Positions 45,039-55,608 of a stretch of DNA of 64,000 bases are shown here, piece by piece. Origin of the DNA: Ruminiclostridium cellobioparum DSM 1351 = ATCC 15832 (GTDB lineage Bacteria > Bacillota > Clostridia > Acetivibrionales > DSM-1351). The stretch lies in assembly GCF_000621505.1 (NCBI RefSeq), contig NZ_KK211289.1, forward strand, positions 175,496 through 239,495, written 5' to 3'. A program made the position numbers and the translations under genes. The notes beneath the pieces were generated by a model. The model did no database searches. It was not told where the DNA came from and saw only the letters and a list, made by a program, of their open reading frames with translations. The stretch's first letter is position 1. Each line of letters starts with the position of its first letter.

Positions 45039-47765
45039 TTACAATTCTCTGAATTCCACCATATCGGGTTTTGTCAAAATACTGTTTAAAAGTATTGGAG
45101 CAACCTCCGTTTTGTCCTTTGTCATATCCTTCAGACTGTCCTCAAGTACCTGATTCACTTCTTCCTGTTCTTTCTTGAATTTGGTTATCACCTGTACAGC
45201 CGGATCAAATTCCTCATAAAACAATGCTATCAAATCGCCCGGCTGGCCGTCCAGCATGGCCTTTTCAAGTGCACCGGTTTCGCTTAATATTATCTCGATA
45301 TTTTCCTTTTTAAATCCTGCACCTAATATACTTGACTCAAATAATTCCGCAACTTCTCCTTTTTTCCTGCCTCTTAAGTCCTTATCTTCCTTGATGTAAA
45401 TTTTATCGAAAGACCTCCCGCACAGCTCGCCAACTTCCTTTATATTTGCATCCATCCTGTCTCCGGGCATTCCCACAATTCCCACCAGCCGCTTTGCCTT
45501 TGTTTTCTGCATGAATCTTATAACCGCCGAGTAACCTGCTATGTTGTGGCTGTAATCTATCATTACCTTAAAGGTCCCCATATCAAAGATGTTAAACCTT
45601 CCCGGGTTCAGTTCGATATCAGGCCGGAATGTACTCATACCTTTTTTTATTACATCCACGGATATATTAAGCCCGATCAATGCTGAAATTGCAGCCAGAG
45701 AGTTTTCTATATTGCAGTCTACCAAACCTCCGTAGGTTATGGGGATATCCACCAGACTGATAACAGGCTCCCTTTTTCCATTTCTGAGTATCCAGATGTA
45801 ATTATCTCTCACAAATACGGCGATATTTTCCGGATTCTTACTGTGCTTCTTTATAAGCGGGTTTGACATAGTCCTTCCGAACAATATCACCCTGCTCCTC
45901 ACCCTGTTCAAAACATAGGGTGTCATGCTGTCATCGGCGTTGAGAACCGCATAGCCCGACCGCTTGACCGCTTCTATTACCAGGGCTTTTGTTTTTGCCA
46001 GATCCTCCAGGGTATTGATTCCGTCAATGCCCAGATGATCGTCGCTGATATTTACCAGCACTGCCACATCAGCCAGATCATACCCCAGGCCTTTTCTGAT
46101 AATCCCGCCTCTGGCTGTTTCCAGTACAGCCGCTTCGACCTTTTTGTTGGCCAGTACCACGTTGGCACTCACCGGACCGGTAGTATCGCCTTTCTGGATA
46201 CATTCATTTCCTACATATATTCCACTGGTGCAGGTCATACCCACTGTCAGTCCGGTCAGCGCCAGAGTGTGCCTGATCAGCCTGGTGGTGGTAGTCTTGC
46301 CGTTTGTACCCGTGACTGCCACTATTGGAATGCTCCAGCAGCTGTCTGGATACATCATATCAATAATATCATTTGCAACATCCACAGGTTTTCCCTCAGA
46401 GGGATACAGGTGCATCCGAAGCCCTGGAGCCGCGTTTACTTCAATAATTGCACCGGCATTCATATCCAGCGGTATGGAGATATCTTCAGAGGCAAAATCA
46501 ATCCCTGCAACATCAAGCCCAACCGCACGTGCAGCTGCTATTGCATACTGTGCATTCTTGGGGTGGATATCTTCGGTACAGTTTCTGGCAGTACCGCCTG
46601 TGCTGATATTTCCATTTTGCCTCAGTCTTACAATTCTTCCAGCCTCCGGAATACTTTTCAGGGTCAAACCCTGTGACTTCAGACATTTTTCTGCAATATC
46701 ATCCAGTTTTATATATGTCAGAGGTTTTTCGTGATCCTCCCCTCTCAGAGGGTTCTGATTTTCCTGTTCAACAAGCTGTTCCACAGTACTTCTGCCGTCC
46801 CCGGTCACCTCAGGAGGCCTTCTCTCCGCCACTGCGCTTACGCGCCCCCCTATCACAAGCACTCTGTAATCCTTTCCGCTTATATACCTTTCCACAATAA
46901 CTTTTTTTGAATATTTTCTTGCTTCTGCAAATGCCTCCCCCAGCTGGTCACCGGATGTTATATTGACTGTGACGCCTTTTCCCTGATTGGAATCCAGAGG
47001 CTTCAGCACCAGGGGATAACCTACCTTTTGTGCCGCCTCCTCCACTTCCTCGATGCTCTTGGCTGCTGCACCGTAAGGCACGGGAATATTGCCGTCGGCT
47101 AATATTTTCTTGGTAAGCTGCTTGTCCGACACCATATCTACCGATATGCAGCTGGCATTATCGGTCAGCGATGCCTGTATTGTCCTTATACCCTTCCCGT
47201 AGCCCATCCTCAGCATACTGCCGTTACCAAGCCTGACCACCGGGATACCCCTGTCTACAGCGGCGGTATAAATGGCTTTTGTGCTTGGTCCCATATCGGT
47301 TTCCAGGGATAATTTCTTCAGCGCGTTCATTATTTTCCAGATTTCAATATCTTTTCCGGCAGCAAAGCCTTTGAGAATTTCTATAGCCTTTTTGCCGCAT
47401 TCTACGGCAAGTGTTTCATTTATATATTCATATATGATATAGTACTTCGAGGTCGTACCGATCTGCCTGGTCTTTCCATGATTCACGTTATACCCGAGTT
47501 TATTTTGCAGCTCTATGATCAAGTGTTCTGCAACATGTCCCATGTAAGTGCCTTCGGCCAGACGTTCGCCAAAGCCTCCCGCATAACCGACTCCGCAGGT
47601 ATGTTCAGCCAATTCGGGAAAATTTTCCAACAATTTTTCATTAAAGCCCGGTATATCCTTTGTTGGTCCTGACTCAAAAATCCCAATATCAACAATCATT
47701 CTTACCACAGGTTTGTGACTATATATATTTCTGCCTTGAAAGCAATAAATGCTTTGAATTTGCAC
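45039..47765 (-). CDS. cphA: Cyanophycin synthetase
   Basis: A 908-residue enzyme that builds multi-L-arginyl-poly-L-aspartate from Asp, Arg and ATP. Three parts are visible: an N-terminal domain (1-160), an ATP-grasp ligase (about 215-475; GYPLVLKPLDSNQGKGV) that adds Asp, and a Mur ligase-like domain with P-loop VTGTNGKTTTTRLI (about 495) that adds Arg. Length and domain order match canonical CphA. The start is GTG at 47765 with SD GGAGGG. The cyanophycinase gene is 74 nt upstream on the same strand, so storage and mobilisation are encoded together. A nitrogen-storage role is known for the polymer; its use by this organism is inferred. Confidence 0.96.
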   Translation of the reverse strand: MQIQSIYCFQGRNIYSHKPVVRMIVDIGIFESGPTKDIPGFNEKLLENFPELAEHTCGVGYAGGFGERLAEGTYMGHVAEHLIIELQNKLGYNVNHGKTRQIGTTSKYYIIYEYINETLAVECGKKAIEILKGFAAGKDIEIWKIMNALKKLSLETDMGPSTKAIYTAAVDRGIPVVRLGNGSMLRMGYGKGIRTIQASLTDNASCISVDMVSDKQLTKKILADGNIPVPYGAAAKSIEEVEEAAQKVGYPLVLKPLDSNQGKGVTVNITSGDQLGEAFAEARKYSKKVIVERYISGKDYRVLVIGGRVSAVAERRPPEVTGDGRSTVEQLVEQENQNPLRGEDHEKPLTYIKLDDIAEKCLKSQGLTLKSIPEAGRIVRLRQNGNISTGGTARNCTEDIHPKNAQYAIAAARAVGLDVAGIDFASEDISIPLDMNAGAIIEVNAAPGLRMHLYPSEGKPVDVANDIIDMMYPDSCWSIPIVAVTGTNGKTTTTRLIRHTLALTGLTVGMTCTSGIYVGNECIQKGDTTGPVSANVVLANKKVEAAVLETARGGIIRKGLGYDLADVAVLVNISDDHLGIDGINTLEDLAKTKALVIEAVKRSGYAVLNADDSMTPYVLNRVRSRVILFGRTMSNPLIKKHSKNPENIAVFVRDNYIWILRNGKREPVISLVDIPITYGGLVDCNIENSLAAISALIGLNISVDVIKKGMSTFRPDIELNPGRFNIFDMGTFKVMIDYSHNIAGYSAVIRFMQKTKAKRLVGIVGMPGDRMDANIKEVGELCGRSFDKIYIKEDKDLRGRKKGEVAELFESSILGAGFKKENIEIILSETGALEKAMLDGQPGDLIALFYEEFDPAVQVITKFKKEQEEVNQVLEDSLKDMTKDKTEVAPILLNSILTKPDMVEFREL

Positions 47766-47839
47766 CGTAAAACCCTCCTAATATTGTTACTATGCAATAT
47801 GAATATTGATTCATTTTGTTAGTTTTTGTTAGTTTGAAG

Positions 47840-48652
47840 TTATGAATTTTTCTTCTGAACACACCTCCGGCCAAGATCAAAGCCATAGCCATTGGGCAAT
47901 ACATGAATTGTAACATTTGACAGTGCTATTATATCTTCGGAATTCAATTCCGAAACATTTGAGTTCTGAATGGTTCTGCCGTCAATAACCGTAACGCAGT
48001 TGGTGCCCACAACTTCAAAGGAAGCATTGGCATGAACCTTAATTGCGGTATCCTCATCAATACCAATGCCAAGAATAGACGGATTCTGGGCAACACCTAC
48101 AAGAAGCCTCCCCAGCCTGCCTCTCTGCTCAAAATGCTGATCCAGTATAACCTGTTCCATAAGTCCGAGTCCGGGTGACATCCCCAATGTGCATTTCCTT
48201 GCAGCCGAATTACTGTTGCCGTCGACAATCATAACACTGCTCATGGCAGATGCACCTGCACTGGTTCCTATAATCGGCACTCCCTTTCTATATAAGTCCA
48301 GAAGTACTCCAAAGGTTTTCGTTCCGCCTAATATGCTTGTTATTCTTAGCTGATCTCCTCCTGTAAAAAAAACTCCTGCTGCACCTGATATCCTTTGTGC
48401 TACAGAGTCGTCATTTGCATCGCTTCTATTGTCAATATTTAAAACATCTATGTTCTGTACTCCAAGCCTGGAAAAAACTTTCCTGTATTCTTCTCCAACC
48501 TCCTGGGGCTTTTGTGTTGCAGTTGTCAAAACAGTTATTTTGGCTTCAGGTCCTCCGCACATTTCTATAGCATGCTTAAGGACACTGCTCTGTCCCCACT
48601 TATCTTCAGCTCCCCCTATGATCAATAAGTTACCATTAACTAGCTCACCCAT
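47840..48652 (-). CDS. cphB: Cyanophycinase
   Basis: A 270-residue serine peptidase of family S51 that cuts cyanophycin to beta-Asp-Arg dipeptides. The nucleophile Ser131 is in GTSAGASAMS, with VFFTGGDQLRI (about 95) and the IGIDEDTAIKV segment typical of cyanophycinases. There is no signal peptide, hence the intracellular form. SD GGAGG precedes the ATG. It lies upstream of cphA. The dipeptides need an isoaspartyl dipeptidase, which is not in this window. Confidence 0.95.
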   Translation of the reverse strand: MGELVNGNLLIIGGAEDKWGQSSVLKHAIEMCGGPEAKITVLTTATQKPQEVGEEYRKVFSRLGVQNIDVLNIDNRSDANDDSVAQRISGAAGVFFTGGDQLRITSILGGTKTFGVLLDLYRKGVPIIGTSAGASAMSSVMIVDGNSNSAARKCTLGMSPGLGLMEQVILDQHFEQRGRLGRLLVGVAQNPSILGIGIDEDTAIKVHANASFEVVGTNCVTVIDGRTIQNSNVSELNSEDIIALSNVTIHVLPNGYGFDLGRRCVQKKNS

Positions 48653-48714
48653 TATTTTCCTCCAATTTAAATAAAAATAAATCCACCTTTACGAGTTCGT
48701 AACGCTCGCCGGGA

Positions 48715-49020
48715 CTATATCATAAGCGGAAGCTGTAAACCCGCCACTGATAATATATTTAATACATCTTTGGCCAAACCAAGAAACTTACTGCTAAAAG
48801 CAAGCCCCAACCCCATAAGAACAATGGAAGTTACTACAAGGAAAACTCCAAGCCTGCTTTTATTATTTTTGGTTGCAAGAATTCCCGAAATAACACCAAT
48901 CATTCCAAATACAAAGGGATAAAAGAATAGTGATAAAATAGCTGACATCCAACCGATAAAAAGAAAAAGTATTCTTTTTACGTTTTCATAATGATTTGTA
49001 ATTCCCTGAACATTATCCAT
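48715..49020 (-). CDS. Small membrane protein of unknown function
   Basis: A 101-residue protein with two or three hydrophobic helices (about 16-48 and 57-78) and a Gly-rich turn (GMIGVISGILATKNNKSRLG) recalling DUF4190-type proteins. SD AGGAG precedes the ATG. It lies 62 nt upstream of cphB on the same strand, so it may be in the same transcript. No function can be assigned. Confidence 0.65.
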   Translation of the reverse strand: MDNVQGITNHYENVKRILFLFIGWMSAILSLFFYPFVFGMIGVISGILATKNNKSRLGVFLVVTSIVLMGLGLAFSSKFLGLAKDVLNILSVAGLQLPLMI

Positions 49021-49276
49021 AATGTACTCCTCATAAAGCCTTGCACTATCTGTTTTATTTCTGTTTCATAGCGTATTATTTACAGTTTATACAGTTAATA
49101 TTCACTTTTAAAAACAGTTGAAATCAAGGATTCTGCAAGTGCAGCTGCCAAAACTTTCATTAAATATATGCTTGCTGACCCGGTAAAACATCATAGAAAT
49201 CATATATTCTCTTGATATACTTTTCGTGATGTGAGAAAATTATACCTTAAAGACATTAATATGGGGATTTTGTAAA

Positions 49277-50170
49277 ATGAATAGAGATAGAAAAAACAAT
49301 AAATTATTCGCTTTGATAGCTATTACTGCTACAGTAATATTTTGGGGTTATTCATTCGTAAGTACAAAAATTTTACTCAATGACCTTCCGCCCATCACCA
49401 TTGCATTTTTCCGTCAGGTAATAGCCGCCGTGGTACTCGCTGTCATATTATACATAAAAAAGCTGTTTGTGAGGATGCCGGCAAAAGATGTTTTTCTCCT
49501 GTTTGCCTCCTCTTTTTTCGGAATAGTTTTATATTTTTTATTTGAAAATATGGGTTTAAAATATACAACTGCCTCAAACGGTTCGATTATCGTCGCTGCC
49601 GTACCAATTTTTACTTTAATAACAGAATCGCTGTTTTACAAGTTTAAAATAACCTCCAGGGTAATTGTCTGCGTCATCATTTCAATAATCGGGGTCTTCC
49701 TGGTTATTTTCGAGAAGGGTCTGGATTTTTCCTCGGGCTATACCAGGGGAAATCTTCTGATGATCGGTGCCATGGTTACCTGGGTCATATATACCATTAT
49801 CTGCAAAAGCCTGACAGGCAAATATAACGGTATCGTAATAACCGCCTATCAAATGGGAGCAGCCTCTGTGCTTTTTATACCCCTTATCATACCTGAATTT
49901 AAACAATGGCAAAGCCTGTCGGCCTATTCCCTGGCCAACCTGCTGTATTTGGCCCTGTTTTGCTCAGCATTGGCATATTATCTGTACAATGTTGCAGTTA
50001 AAGGCCTTGGGGCCACTGTCTCATCGATGTTCCTGAATCTGATTCCCGTGGTGTCTATTATAGGAGGTGTACTGGTGCTTGGTGAAACCGTTTCATTTAT
50101 ACAAATCGGCGGCATGCTGCTGATAATGTTCAGTTTAATATTCGTCAGGGGCAGAAATATTGAAAGCTGA
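49277..50170 (+). CDS. DMT superfamily transporter (EamA family)
   Basis: A 297-residue integral membrane protein with ten predicted helices in two EamA repeats of about 140 residues (VIFWGYSFVSTKILL in the first, GNLLMIGAMVTWVIYTII in the second). Family members export metabolites such as amino acids. The ATG has only a weak SD (GGGGAT). It is divergent from the small membrane-protein gene and upstream of the peptidase lipoprotein. The substrate is unknown. Confidence 0.9.
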   Translation: MNRDRKNNKLFALIAITATVIFWGYSFVSTKILLNDLPPITIAFFRQVIAAVVLAVILYIKKLFVRMPAKDVFLLFASSFFGIVLYFLFENMGLKYTTASNGSIIVAAVPIFTLITESLFYKFKITSRVIVCVIISIIGVFLVIFEKGLDFSSGYTRGNLLMIGAMVTWVIYTIICKSLTGKYNGIVITAYQMGAASVLFIPLIIPEFKQWQSLSAYSLANLLYLALFCSALAYYLYNVAVKGLGATVSSMFLNLIPVVSIIGGVLVLGETVSFIQIGGMLLIMFSLIFVRGRNIES

Positions 50171-50338
50171 AGAAGTTGTTTAAATATTACCGGCTCTCTT
50201 AAACTCCATATCATGAACCCCCGTGGGCAATATAAGGACCAAATGTAAAATTTCCAGGTTAATAATTAAAATTGGTAAATTTACGTATATTAATAATACC
50301 TTTTATCCCACTAAAGTTTATTATGGAGGAAACTGAAA

Positions 50339-51427
50339 TTGAAAAAAGCCGCTTGCATAGTTGTTCTCAGTATATTCTTTGTCGGCTGCACAAACCTCTC
50401 CCAACCAAATGTCATAGGTGACAAAACAGAACTGATGGCTTTGCCCGAAAATACTGCCGATAACACCGGGACACACAATGTATCCGATGCCAAAAATTCC
50501 GGGGCAGCGAAGGCTCCCGACATGTTTGAAGTTATTGAAAAACCGCGCTCTGAAAGCTTCAATCCGCTTTATAAAATCACAGTCAGCCAGGAGCCTGTTA
50601 ACATATATGGCCGAAATAATAATATATATATCACATCTCATGAGCTTAATGAAATAAACCTGAAAGCTTTAAAACAAATAGAAACAGATAATACCGCCGG
50701 CAGCAAACTTCTGGTCAATAAGGACAATCCCCTTCCTGAAAATTTTATACCTCAAAATCTGGTCAATATCGACTCCGGCAAGGTAAAGCTGGAGTACCAG
50801 GAACTCAAACTGCTGCCAGTTACTCTCAAAGCCCTGTATTCCATGGTAGAAGCCGCAAAAGAGGATGGTGTAAAAGGCTTTATAATAAACAGTGCCTACA
50901 GGAGCCTCACAACTCAGCAGCAAATATTTGACGCCAACCTGAGCGGGTTTAAGAAAAGCTCCAAAACTTATGAGGAAGCCTACGCAAAAACAAGACAGCT
51001 GGTGGCACTCCCGGGTAATTCCGAACACCACACCGGACTGGCCGCCGATATCTTCAGTGTGAGCGGACGCCATAGGAACGATTTTAATGGCACAAAGGAA
51101 CAAGTCTGGCTCAATACCAATCTCCAGAAATACGGCTTTATAATCAGGTATCCCCAGGACAAGACAAAGGAGACCAATGCTGTCTATGAACCCTGGCATA
51201 TAAGGTATGTTGGTATTCCCTTAAGTATATATATGAAAGAAAGAAACCTCTGTCTCGAAGAATTTTACAGTAAGATATTTTCAGGTGAGGTCTTGGGAGA
51301 CAATGAAAGTGCATTTATGGGAATTAAGAAAACACAGCAGGTATTTACCGATGAAGAACTTACGTCTAAAGTTTCCCTGGAGAGAATCAATGAGGATAAT
51401 GCACTGCTGACTTTACAGCTGGGGTAG
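50339..51427 (+). CDS. D-alanyl-D-alanine carboxypeptidase lipoprotein (VanY/peptidase M15B)
   Basis: A 362-residue lipoprotein. The start is TTG at 50339, with SD GGAGG 9 nt before it. A signal peptide leads to a lipobox (FVGC, Cys about residue 18), followed by a linker and a zinc carboxypeptidase domain (about 150-300). The zinc ligands are visible in SEHHTGLAAD (His and Asp) and EPWHIRYVG (His). It would trim the terminal D-Ala of peptidoglycan stem peptides outside the membrane. No vancomycin-resistance genes are around it, so a housekeeping wall role is more likely. The stop is about 14 nt from repeat element B. Confidence 0.92.
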   Translation: MKKAACIVVLSIFFVGCTNLSQPNVIGDKTELMALPENTADNTGTHNVSDAKNSGAAKAPDMFEVIEKPRSESFNPLYKITVSQEPVNIYGRNNNIYITSHELNEINLKALKQIETDNTAGSKLLVNKDNPLPENFIPQNLVNIDSGKVKLEYQELKLLPVTLKALYSMVEAAKEDGVKGFIINSAYRSLTTQQQIFDANLSGFKKSSKTYEEAYAKTRQLVALPGNSEHHTGLAADIFSVSGRHRNDFNGTKEQVWLNTNLQKYGFIIRYPQDKTKETNAVYEPWHIRYVGIPLSIYMKERNLCLEEFYSKIFSGEVLGDNESAFMGIKKTQQVFTDEELTSKVSLERINEDNALLTLQLG

Positions 51428-51440
51428 CAGGTGCTTTCCG

Positions 51441-51801
51441 TAGCTTGAAATTGTAGTAATTGAAATTTTGTTTTTGCTTTACGGATAGATTTAAATCAGT
51501 ATCAACTGGTACGCGAGTACAACTTCATGAAATAAGATGCACGGTCAAAAACAATTGCGGTAAATTGTCGACGAAGGTAAAGTGGTTTTGCCGGCAAAGC
51601 AACAGGACGTTGCTTTGAGCTTCAAATCGAGACAGGAGGTCGAGTTTGAGCGACGGTAAAACCGCTTTAAATGAGGCGATACAATTTTCGCAATTGTTTT
51701 GGGTGCGTCCTTATCTTATGAAGTTAGTACGGGAGTTCCCAGTTGATATAAAAATATTACCTTAGTAAAGTATAAATTAAATTAACTGGCACTGCAGGTT
51801 A
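51441..51801. repeat. MITE-like inverted-repeat element, family 1, copy B
   Basis: About 361 bp, matching element A (10324-10692) in reverse orientation. Shared blocks include ATCAACTGGTACG, AACTTCATGAAATAAGATGC, TTTGCCGGCAAAGC and GGTAAAACCGC. As with copy A it fills a gap between convergent genes, and its right edge carries the oleate hydratase stop codon. It could fold into a long hairpin and act as a terminator for both neighbours. There is no ORF inside. Confidence 0.8.
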
Positions 51802-53574
51802 AATTAATTTATACCTTTGAAGCAATTCTTCTATAATTGTTCCCGCTACCTTCTTGAGTACCCTCTTCTCCACAAGGTTGGCAATGAATGGAAGCTTTAT
51901 ATCGGTGAGCTTCTTACCATCCATCATTTTGGAGGTTGAGTCCAGGAGCACTCTCACGTCATAGCAGGAATTGAAAACCTCCGGAACCCCCCGGTCCACG
52001 TCCAGAAGCGTGTACACTGCTTCCATTGCAGTTCTGACAGAATATTCTGTTGTAAATACCGTATCACGTACCGTATCTGCAAACTGTCCAATAAACGCAA
52101 AATTTACGCTGCCCTCAGGAACTACCTTTGGCCTGTCCCCTTTTGTCCTTGGCATAAAGAATGCAGTTATATACGGCATCATGCATGGAATACAGTGTGC
52201 CCCCGTCCTGGCCATTTCAGGGATTTCATGTTCTGGCACACCCATATGGTAGAGCCATTCCTGCACGATCTCATTTCCGGTACACTCCCTCATGGGCTTC
52301 TTTATAAAGTCCCCCGGAACATCGGTATACAGTCCGTAAACCCATACCACCAGCTGACCCTTGGGCTGCTCCCTGAAGTGCGGCTGGCGGTTAAGAGTAT
52401 AGCTCATAAGCCAGCTGGAATCTTTTACGGTAATAATACCTCCGGTGACAACTTTCCCCGAAAACGGATCCCGTTTGCACATTTTCTCAATGTATTTGGG
52501 AATTCTGTCATCAAGTGTTGTTACCGTTGCAGATTCCCAGTTGGTAGCACCGATGTCCGAACAGAATTTTCCCGGCCGCCCGAAAGCCGGGTCCTGCGCC
52601 GCGATATTCTTCCACAGCTGCCAGCAGCCCCCTTCACCCGGATTGGTATTCATTTCGGGTGCATGGTCATCATCCCCCAAAGTGGAATTTTCAGTACAGC
52701 TCCCATTGGTTACAAATACCAAATCGTCCTCTACAAGATCAATTGTTTCTTTTCTGCCTTCGTGTACAAGGACAAGCTGCTTTGCAACCTTTTTATTTCC
52801 CCTGATGTCAAAGATGACATTGGTAACCTGCGTGTCATACTGGAAGTGTACTCCATGTGCTTCCAAATATTTTATCATAGGCAGGATAAGTGATTCGTAC
52901 TGGTTGTATTTTGTAAATTTCAGTGCTGAGAAATCCGGCAGTCCTCCGATATGATGTATGAAGCGCTGCAAATACAATTTCATTTCAAGGGCACTGTGCC
53001 ATTTCTCAAAAGCAAACATTGTTTGCCAGTAAAGCCAGAAGTTTGAGGAATAAAATTCATTGTCAAAAACATCATTAATTGTTTTATCGTACAAATCCTC
53101 ATCCTTTGTCATAAACAACTTTATTATCTGCATTGAAGCCTTTTCCGACAGCGTAAATTTTCCGTCGGTGTGTGCATCCTGCCCGCGGTTTACCGATGCG
53201 CGCATGAGTGAATAGTTCGGGTCATGCTTATTGAGCCTGTAAAATTCGTCAAGGACCGATATCCCTTCGGTCTCCATGGATGGAATGGACCGGAACAGAT
53301 CCCAGAGGCATTCGAAATGGTTTTCCATCTCCCTCCCACCCCGGATTATAAAACCCTTTTGGTCATCCCTTATACCGTCACAGGCGCCGCCTGGGAGCTT
53401 CATTTCCTCAAAGATATGAATATGTTCGCCTTTCATTTGTCCGTCCCGGACCAGGAAACATGCCGCTGACAAAGCAGCCAGACCGCTTCCTACAAGATAA
53501 GCAGATTTTTTATCAACGTCCTTCGGTTTTTCAGGACGTGCAAAGGCTTCATAGTTACCGTTTGAATAATACAT
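51799..53574 (-). CDS. ohyA: Oleate hydratase
   Basis: A 591-residue FAD-dependent fatty acid hydratase (formerly myosin-cross-reactive antigen) that adds water to the 9,10 double bond of oleate to give 10-hydroxystearate. It has the dinucleotide motif [20 protein letters not shown] (residues 25-44), [13 protein letters not shown] and [16 protein letters not shown], and the conserved FIGQFAD...[15 protein letters not shown] region late in the protein. The start is ATG 53574 with SD GGGAGG; the longer ORF is spurious. A TetR gene lies just upstream on the same strand. It may protect against toxic unsaturated fatty acids. Confidence 0.95.
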   Translation of the reverse strand: MYYSNGNYEAFARPEKPKDVDKKSAYLVGSGLAALSAACFLVRDGQMKGEHIHIFEEMKLPGGACDGIRDDQKGFIIRGGREMENHFECLWDLFRSIPSMETEGISVLDEFYRLNKHDPNYSLMRASVNRGQDAHTDGKFTLSEKASMQIIKLFMTKDEDLYDKTINDVFDNEFYSSNFWLYWQTMFAFEKWHSALEMKLYLQRFIHHIGGLPDFSALKFTKYNQYESLILPMIKYLEAHGVHFQYDTQVTNVIFDIRGNKKVAKQLVLVHEGRKETIDLVEDDLVFVTNGSCTENSTLGDDDHAPEMNTNPGEGGCWQLWKNIAAQDPAFGRPGKFCSDIGATNWESATVTTLDDRIPKYIEKMCKRDPFSGKVVTGGIITVKDSSWLMSYTLNRQPHFREQPKGQLVVWVYGLYTDVPGDFIKKPMRECTGNEIVQEWLYHMGVPEHEIPEMARTGAHCIPCMMPYITAFFMPRTKGDRPKVVPEGSVNFAFIGQFADTVRDTVFTTEYSVRTAMEAVYTLLDVDRGVPEVFNSCYDVRVLLDSTSKMMDGKKLTDIKLPFIANLVEKRVLKKVAGTIIEELLQRYKLI

Positions 53575-53646
53575 AATTACCGACCTCCCATAATCAATTG
53601 AAATCATACTTATACTATAATTATTGCCTGCAATAAAATGAATAGA

Positions 53647-53684
53647 CAAAAAAGCCGCCGTGCCTAAAACTTTGACACAGCGGT
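53647..53684 (-). terminator. Terminator of the TetR gene
   Basis: The stem CCGCCGTG/CACAGCGG has one mismatch and a 13-nt loop, followed by TTTTTT on the minus strand. Oleate hydratase therefore needs its own promoter or readthrough. Confidence 0.8.
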
Positions 53685-53720
53685 GATATTGTTTAAAATT
53701 TATACATAAGGGCATATTTG

Positions 53721-54275
53721 TCAGGTTCTGTATTTCTCCAGTGCCCGCTTTATGTCTCCCTGGATGAGTGTGCTTATATGCTCTACTATCTTTTCAGGGT
53801 CGTCCTTCATACCTCTTCTGATCCAGTCAAGCATCAAGCCCACAAAGGCAAATTTGTAAAAATCGGCAATGAATTTTTTATCGTTATCTCTTACAGCCAT
53901 TCCCGCCGCCTGCTCCTCAACAACTCCTATGAGCAGATTGTACGTGACATCATAAAGATAACGCTCCAATTGATCACGGCTTATGGAATGATATGTGTTT
54001 ATAACTAAATTTTTATTTTCAAGTGCATATTCAAACACCTGCAAAAAACCCTGCTGCCAGGTATCATAGGTCTTTTTCCCGTTCAGGGCAGCAGCAGCCC
54101 CCGTCAGGAACATCCACTCCACCAGGTCATAAATATCCTGAAAATGATAATAAAAAGTCTGCCTGTTTACTCCACAGTCCTCTACAATATCAATTACTGT
54201 GATCTTGTCAAGCGGCTTCTGTGAAAGAAGTTTTTTTAAAGAGGCTGCCAGAGCCTTTTTTGTTATTTGCGACAT
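53721..54275 (-). CDS. TetR family transcriptional regulator
   Basis: A 184-residue TetR-like protein. The N-terminal helix-turn-helix (about 20-50; [21 protein letters not shown]) is followed by a C-terminal domain of the DhaS-type (TetR_C_8) group, YDLVEWMF onward. SD GGAG precedes the ATG. It lies upstream of oleate hydratase, so regulation by fatty acids is a fair guess, but DhaS-like proteins are often activators of other genes. Confidence 0.87.
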   Translation of the reverse strand: MSQITKKALAASLKKLLSQKPLDKITVIDIVEDCGVNRQTFYYHFQDIYDLVEWMFLTGAAAALNGKKTYDTWQQGFLQVFEYALENKNLVINTYHSISRDQLERYLYDVTYNLLIGVVEEQAAGMAVRDNDKKFIADFYKFAFVGLMLDWIRRGMKDDPEKIVEHISTLIQGDIKRALEKYRT

Positions 54276-54371
54276 AATTCTCCTTAAATTTCCAAGTAGT
54301 ACCGTCAGGTTAAGTTTATTATATCATTTTAGTATCAGGCTGTTCCAATAAACTCCTATACTCTAAAACAA

Positions 54372-54427
54372 AAACACAGCTGTGCACCGGGACAGATCGG
54401 TCTCCCAGTGCATAGCTGCGTTTTTTG
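54372..54427. terminator. Terminator of the leu operon
   Basis: An imperfect 20-bp stem (AAACACAGCTGTGCACCGGG with its partner) around a 12-nt loop, flanked by T-runs on both strands. It follows leuB. Confidence 0.9.
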
Positions 54428-54498
54428 AATTCCAGCACACTTTAATTGTGCTCTAATTAGCTATAAATATAGCATAATGGTATTTTATTATGGTACCA

Positions 54499-55572
54499 TT
54501 ATTGAAGCTCGGCCCTGATGATTCTGCCCATTTCCCCGGTTCCCACCACAGTAGTTCCGGCTGAGGCAATATCCCCCGTTCTAAAGCCTTTATCCAGCAC
54601 CCGCACAACCGCACTTTCAATAGCGTCGGCTTCAGCAGGCAGGTCCAGGGAATATCTGAACATCATAGCCAGTGAAAGTATGGTAGCAATAGGATTTGCC
54701 TTATCCTGTCCCGCAATGTCGGGTGCAGAACCGTGTATCGGTTCATATAGGCCAAGCCTGGTGGCACCCAGACTTGCCGAAGGCAGCATGCCTATCGACC
54801 CTGTAATCATTGAGGCTTCATCCGATAAAATATCACCGAATATATTACTGGTGAGTATCACATCAAACTGTGCGGGATTTCTCACCAGCTGCATTGCAGC
54901 ATTGTCAACATACATATGGCTTAAGGCCACTTCCGGATAGTCCTTTGCAACTTCTTCCACCACCTGCCTCCACAGTCTTGAGCTTTCAAGCACATTGGCC
55001 TTGTCCACAGACATGAGCTTCCTGCCCCGCTTCATAGCTGTTTCAAAACCCACTTTTGCAATCCTCACTATTTCAGCCCTGCTATACATTTCGGTGTCAT
55101 AAGCGGCCTCTCCGCCTTCAGTATCAAGTCTGCCTCTCTTACCGAAGTAGATTCCGCCCGTGAGTTCCCGTATAACCATTATATCAACGCCGTTGCTTAT
55201 TATTTCCGACTTGAGCGGGGATGCCTCTTTAAGAGCACCGTATATAATTGCTGGTCTGAGATTTGCATAAAGTCCCAGTGCTGCCCTGATTCCCAGAAGC
55301 CCTGCTTCAGGCCTCAAATGCCCCGGAAGCGTGTCCCACCTGGGACCGCCTACCGCACCCAGCAAAACTGCATCACTGCCTCTGCAGGCGTCTATTGTGG
55401 ACTGTGGCAGCGGTACTCCATGCCTATCTATTGCAACTCCGCCCATATCAGCTTCAGTCAGCTGAAAGCTGTGTCCAAATTTGCCGCCTATCAGCTTAAG
55501 TACTTCCAAAGCCTCCCTTATAATATCAGGACCTATTCCGTCTCCCGGAAGCACAGTAATTTTAAAATTCAT
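54499..55572 (-). CDS. leuB: 3-isopropylmalate dehydrogenase
   Basis: A 357-residue enzyme for NAD-dependent oxidative decarboxylation of 3-isopropylmalate in leucine synthesis. [12 protein letters not shown] (about 7-18), the substrate loop [16 protein letters not shown] with its Arg residues, the [13 protein letters not shown] segment and [13 protein letters not shown] (metal Asp) are all canonical. SD AGAGGAG precedes the ATG. Third gene of leuCDB. Confidence 0.97.
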   Translation of the reverse strand: MNFKITVLPGDGIGPDIIREALEVLKLIGGKFGHSFQLTEADMGGVAIDRHGVPLPQSTIDACRGSDAVLLGAVGGPRWDTLPGHLRPEAGLLGIRAALGLYANLRPAIIYGALKEASPLKSEIISNGVDIMVIRELTGGIYFGKRGRLDTEGGEAAYDTEMYSRAEIVRIAKVGFETAMKRGRKLMSVDKANVLESSRLWRQVVEEVAKDYPEVALSHMYVDNAAMQLVRNPAQFDVILTSNIFGDILSDEASMITGSIGMLPSASLGATRLGLYEPIHGSAPDIAGQDKANPIATILSLAMMFRYSLDLPAEADAIESAVVRVLDKGFRTGDIASAGTTVVGTGEMGRIIRAELQ

Positions 55573-55608
55573 GATCTCATCTCCTCTTTACTTAAGCTGC
55601 TGCCGAAA

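Noticed and set aside
50339..51427. VanY-type peptidase as vancomycin resistance gene
   Set aside because: No vanH/A/X or VanRS genes are near; VanY-like peptidases are common housekeeping lipoproteins in clostridia.
53575..53715. 47-residue N-terminal extension of oleate hydratase
   Set aside because: The SD GGGAGG and the usual 590-residue length fix the start at 53574.
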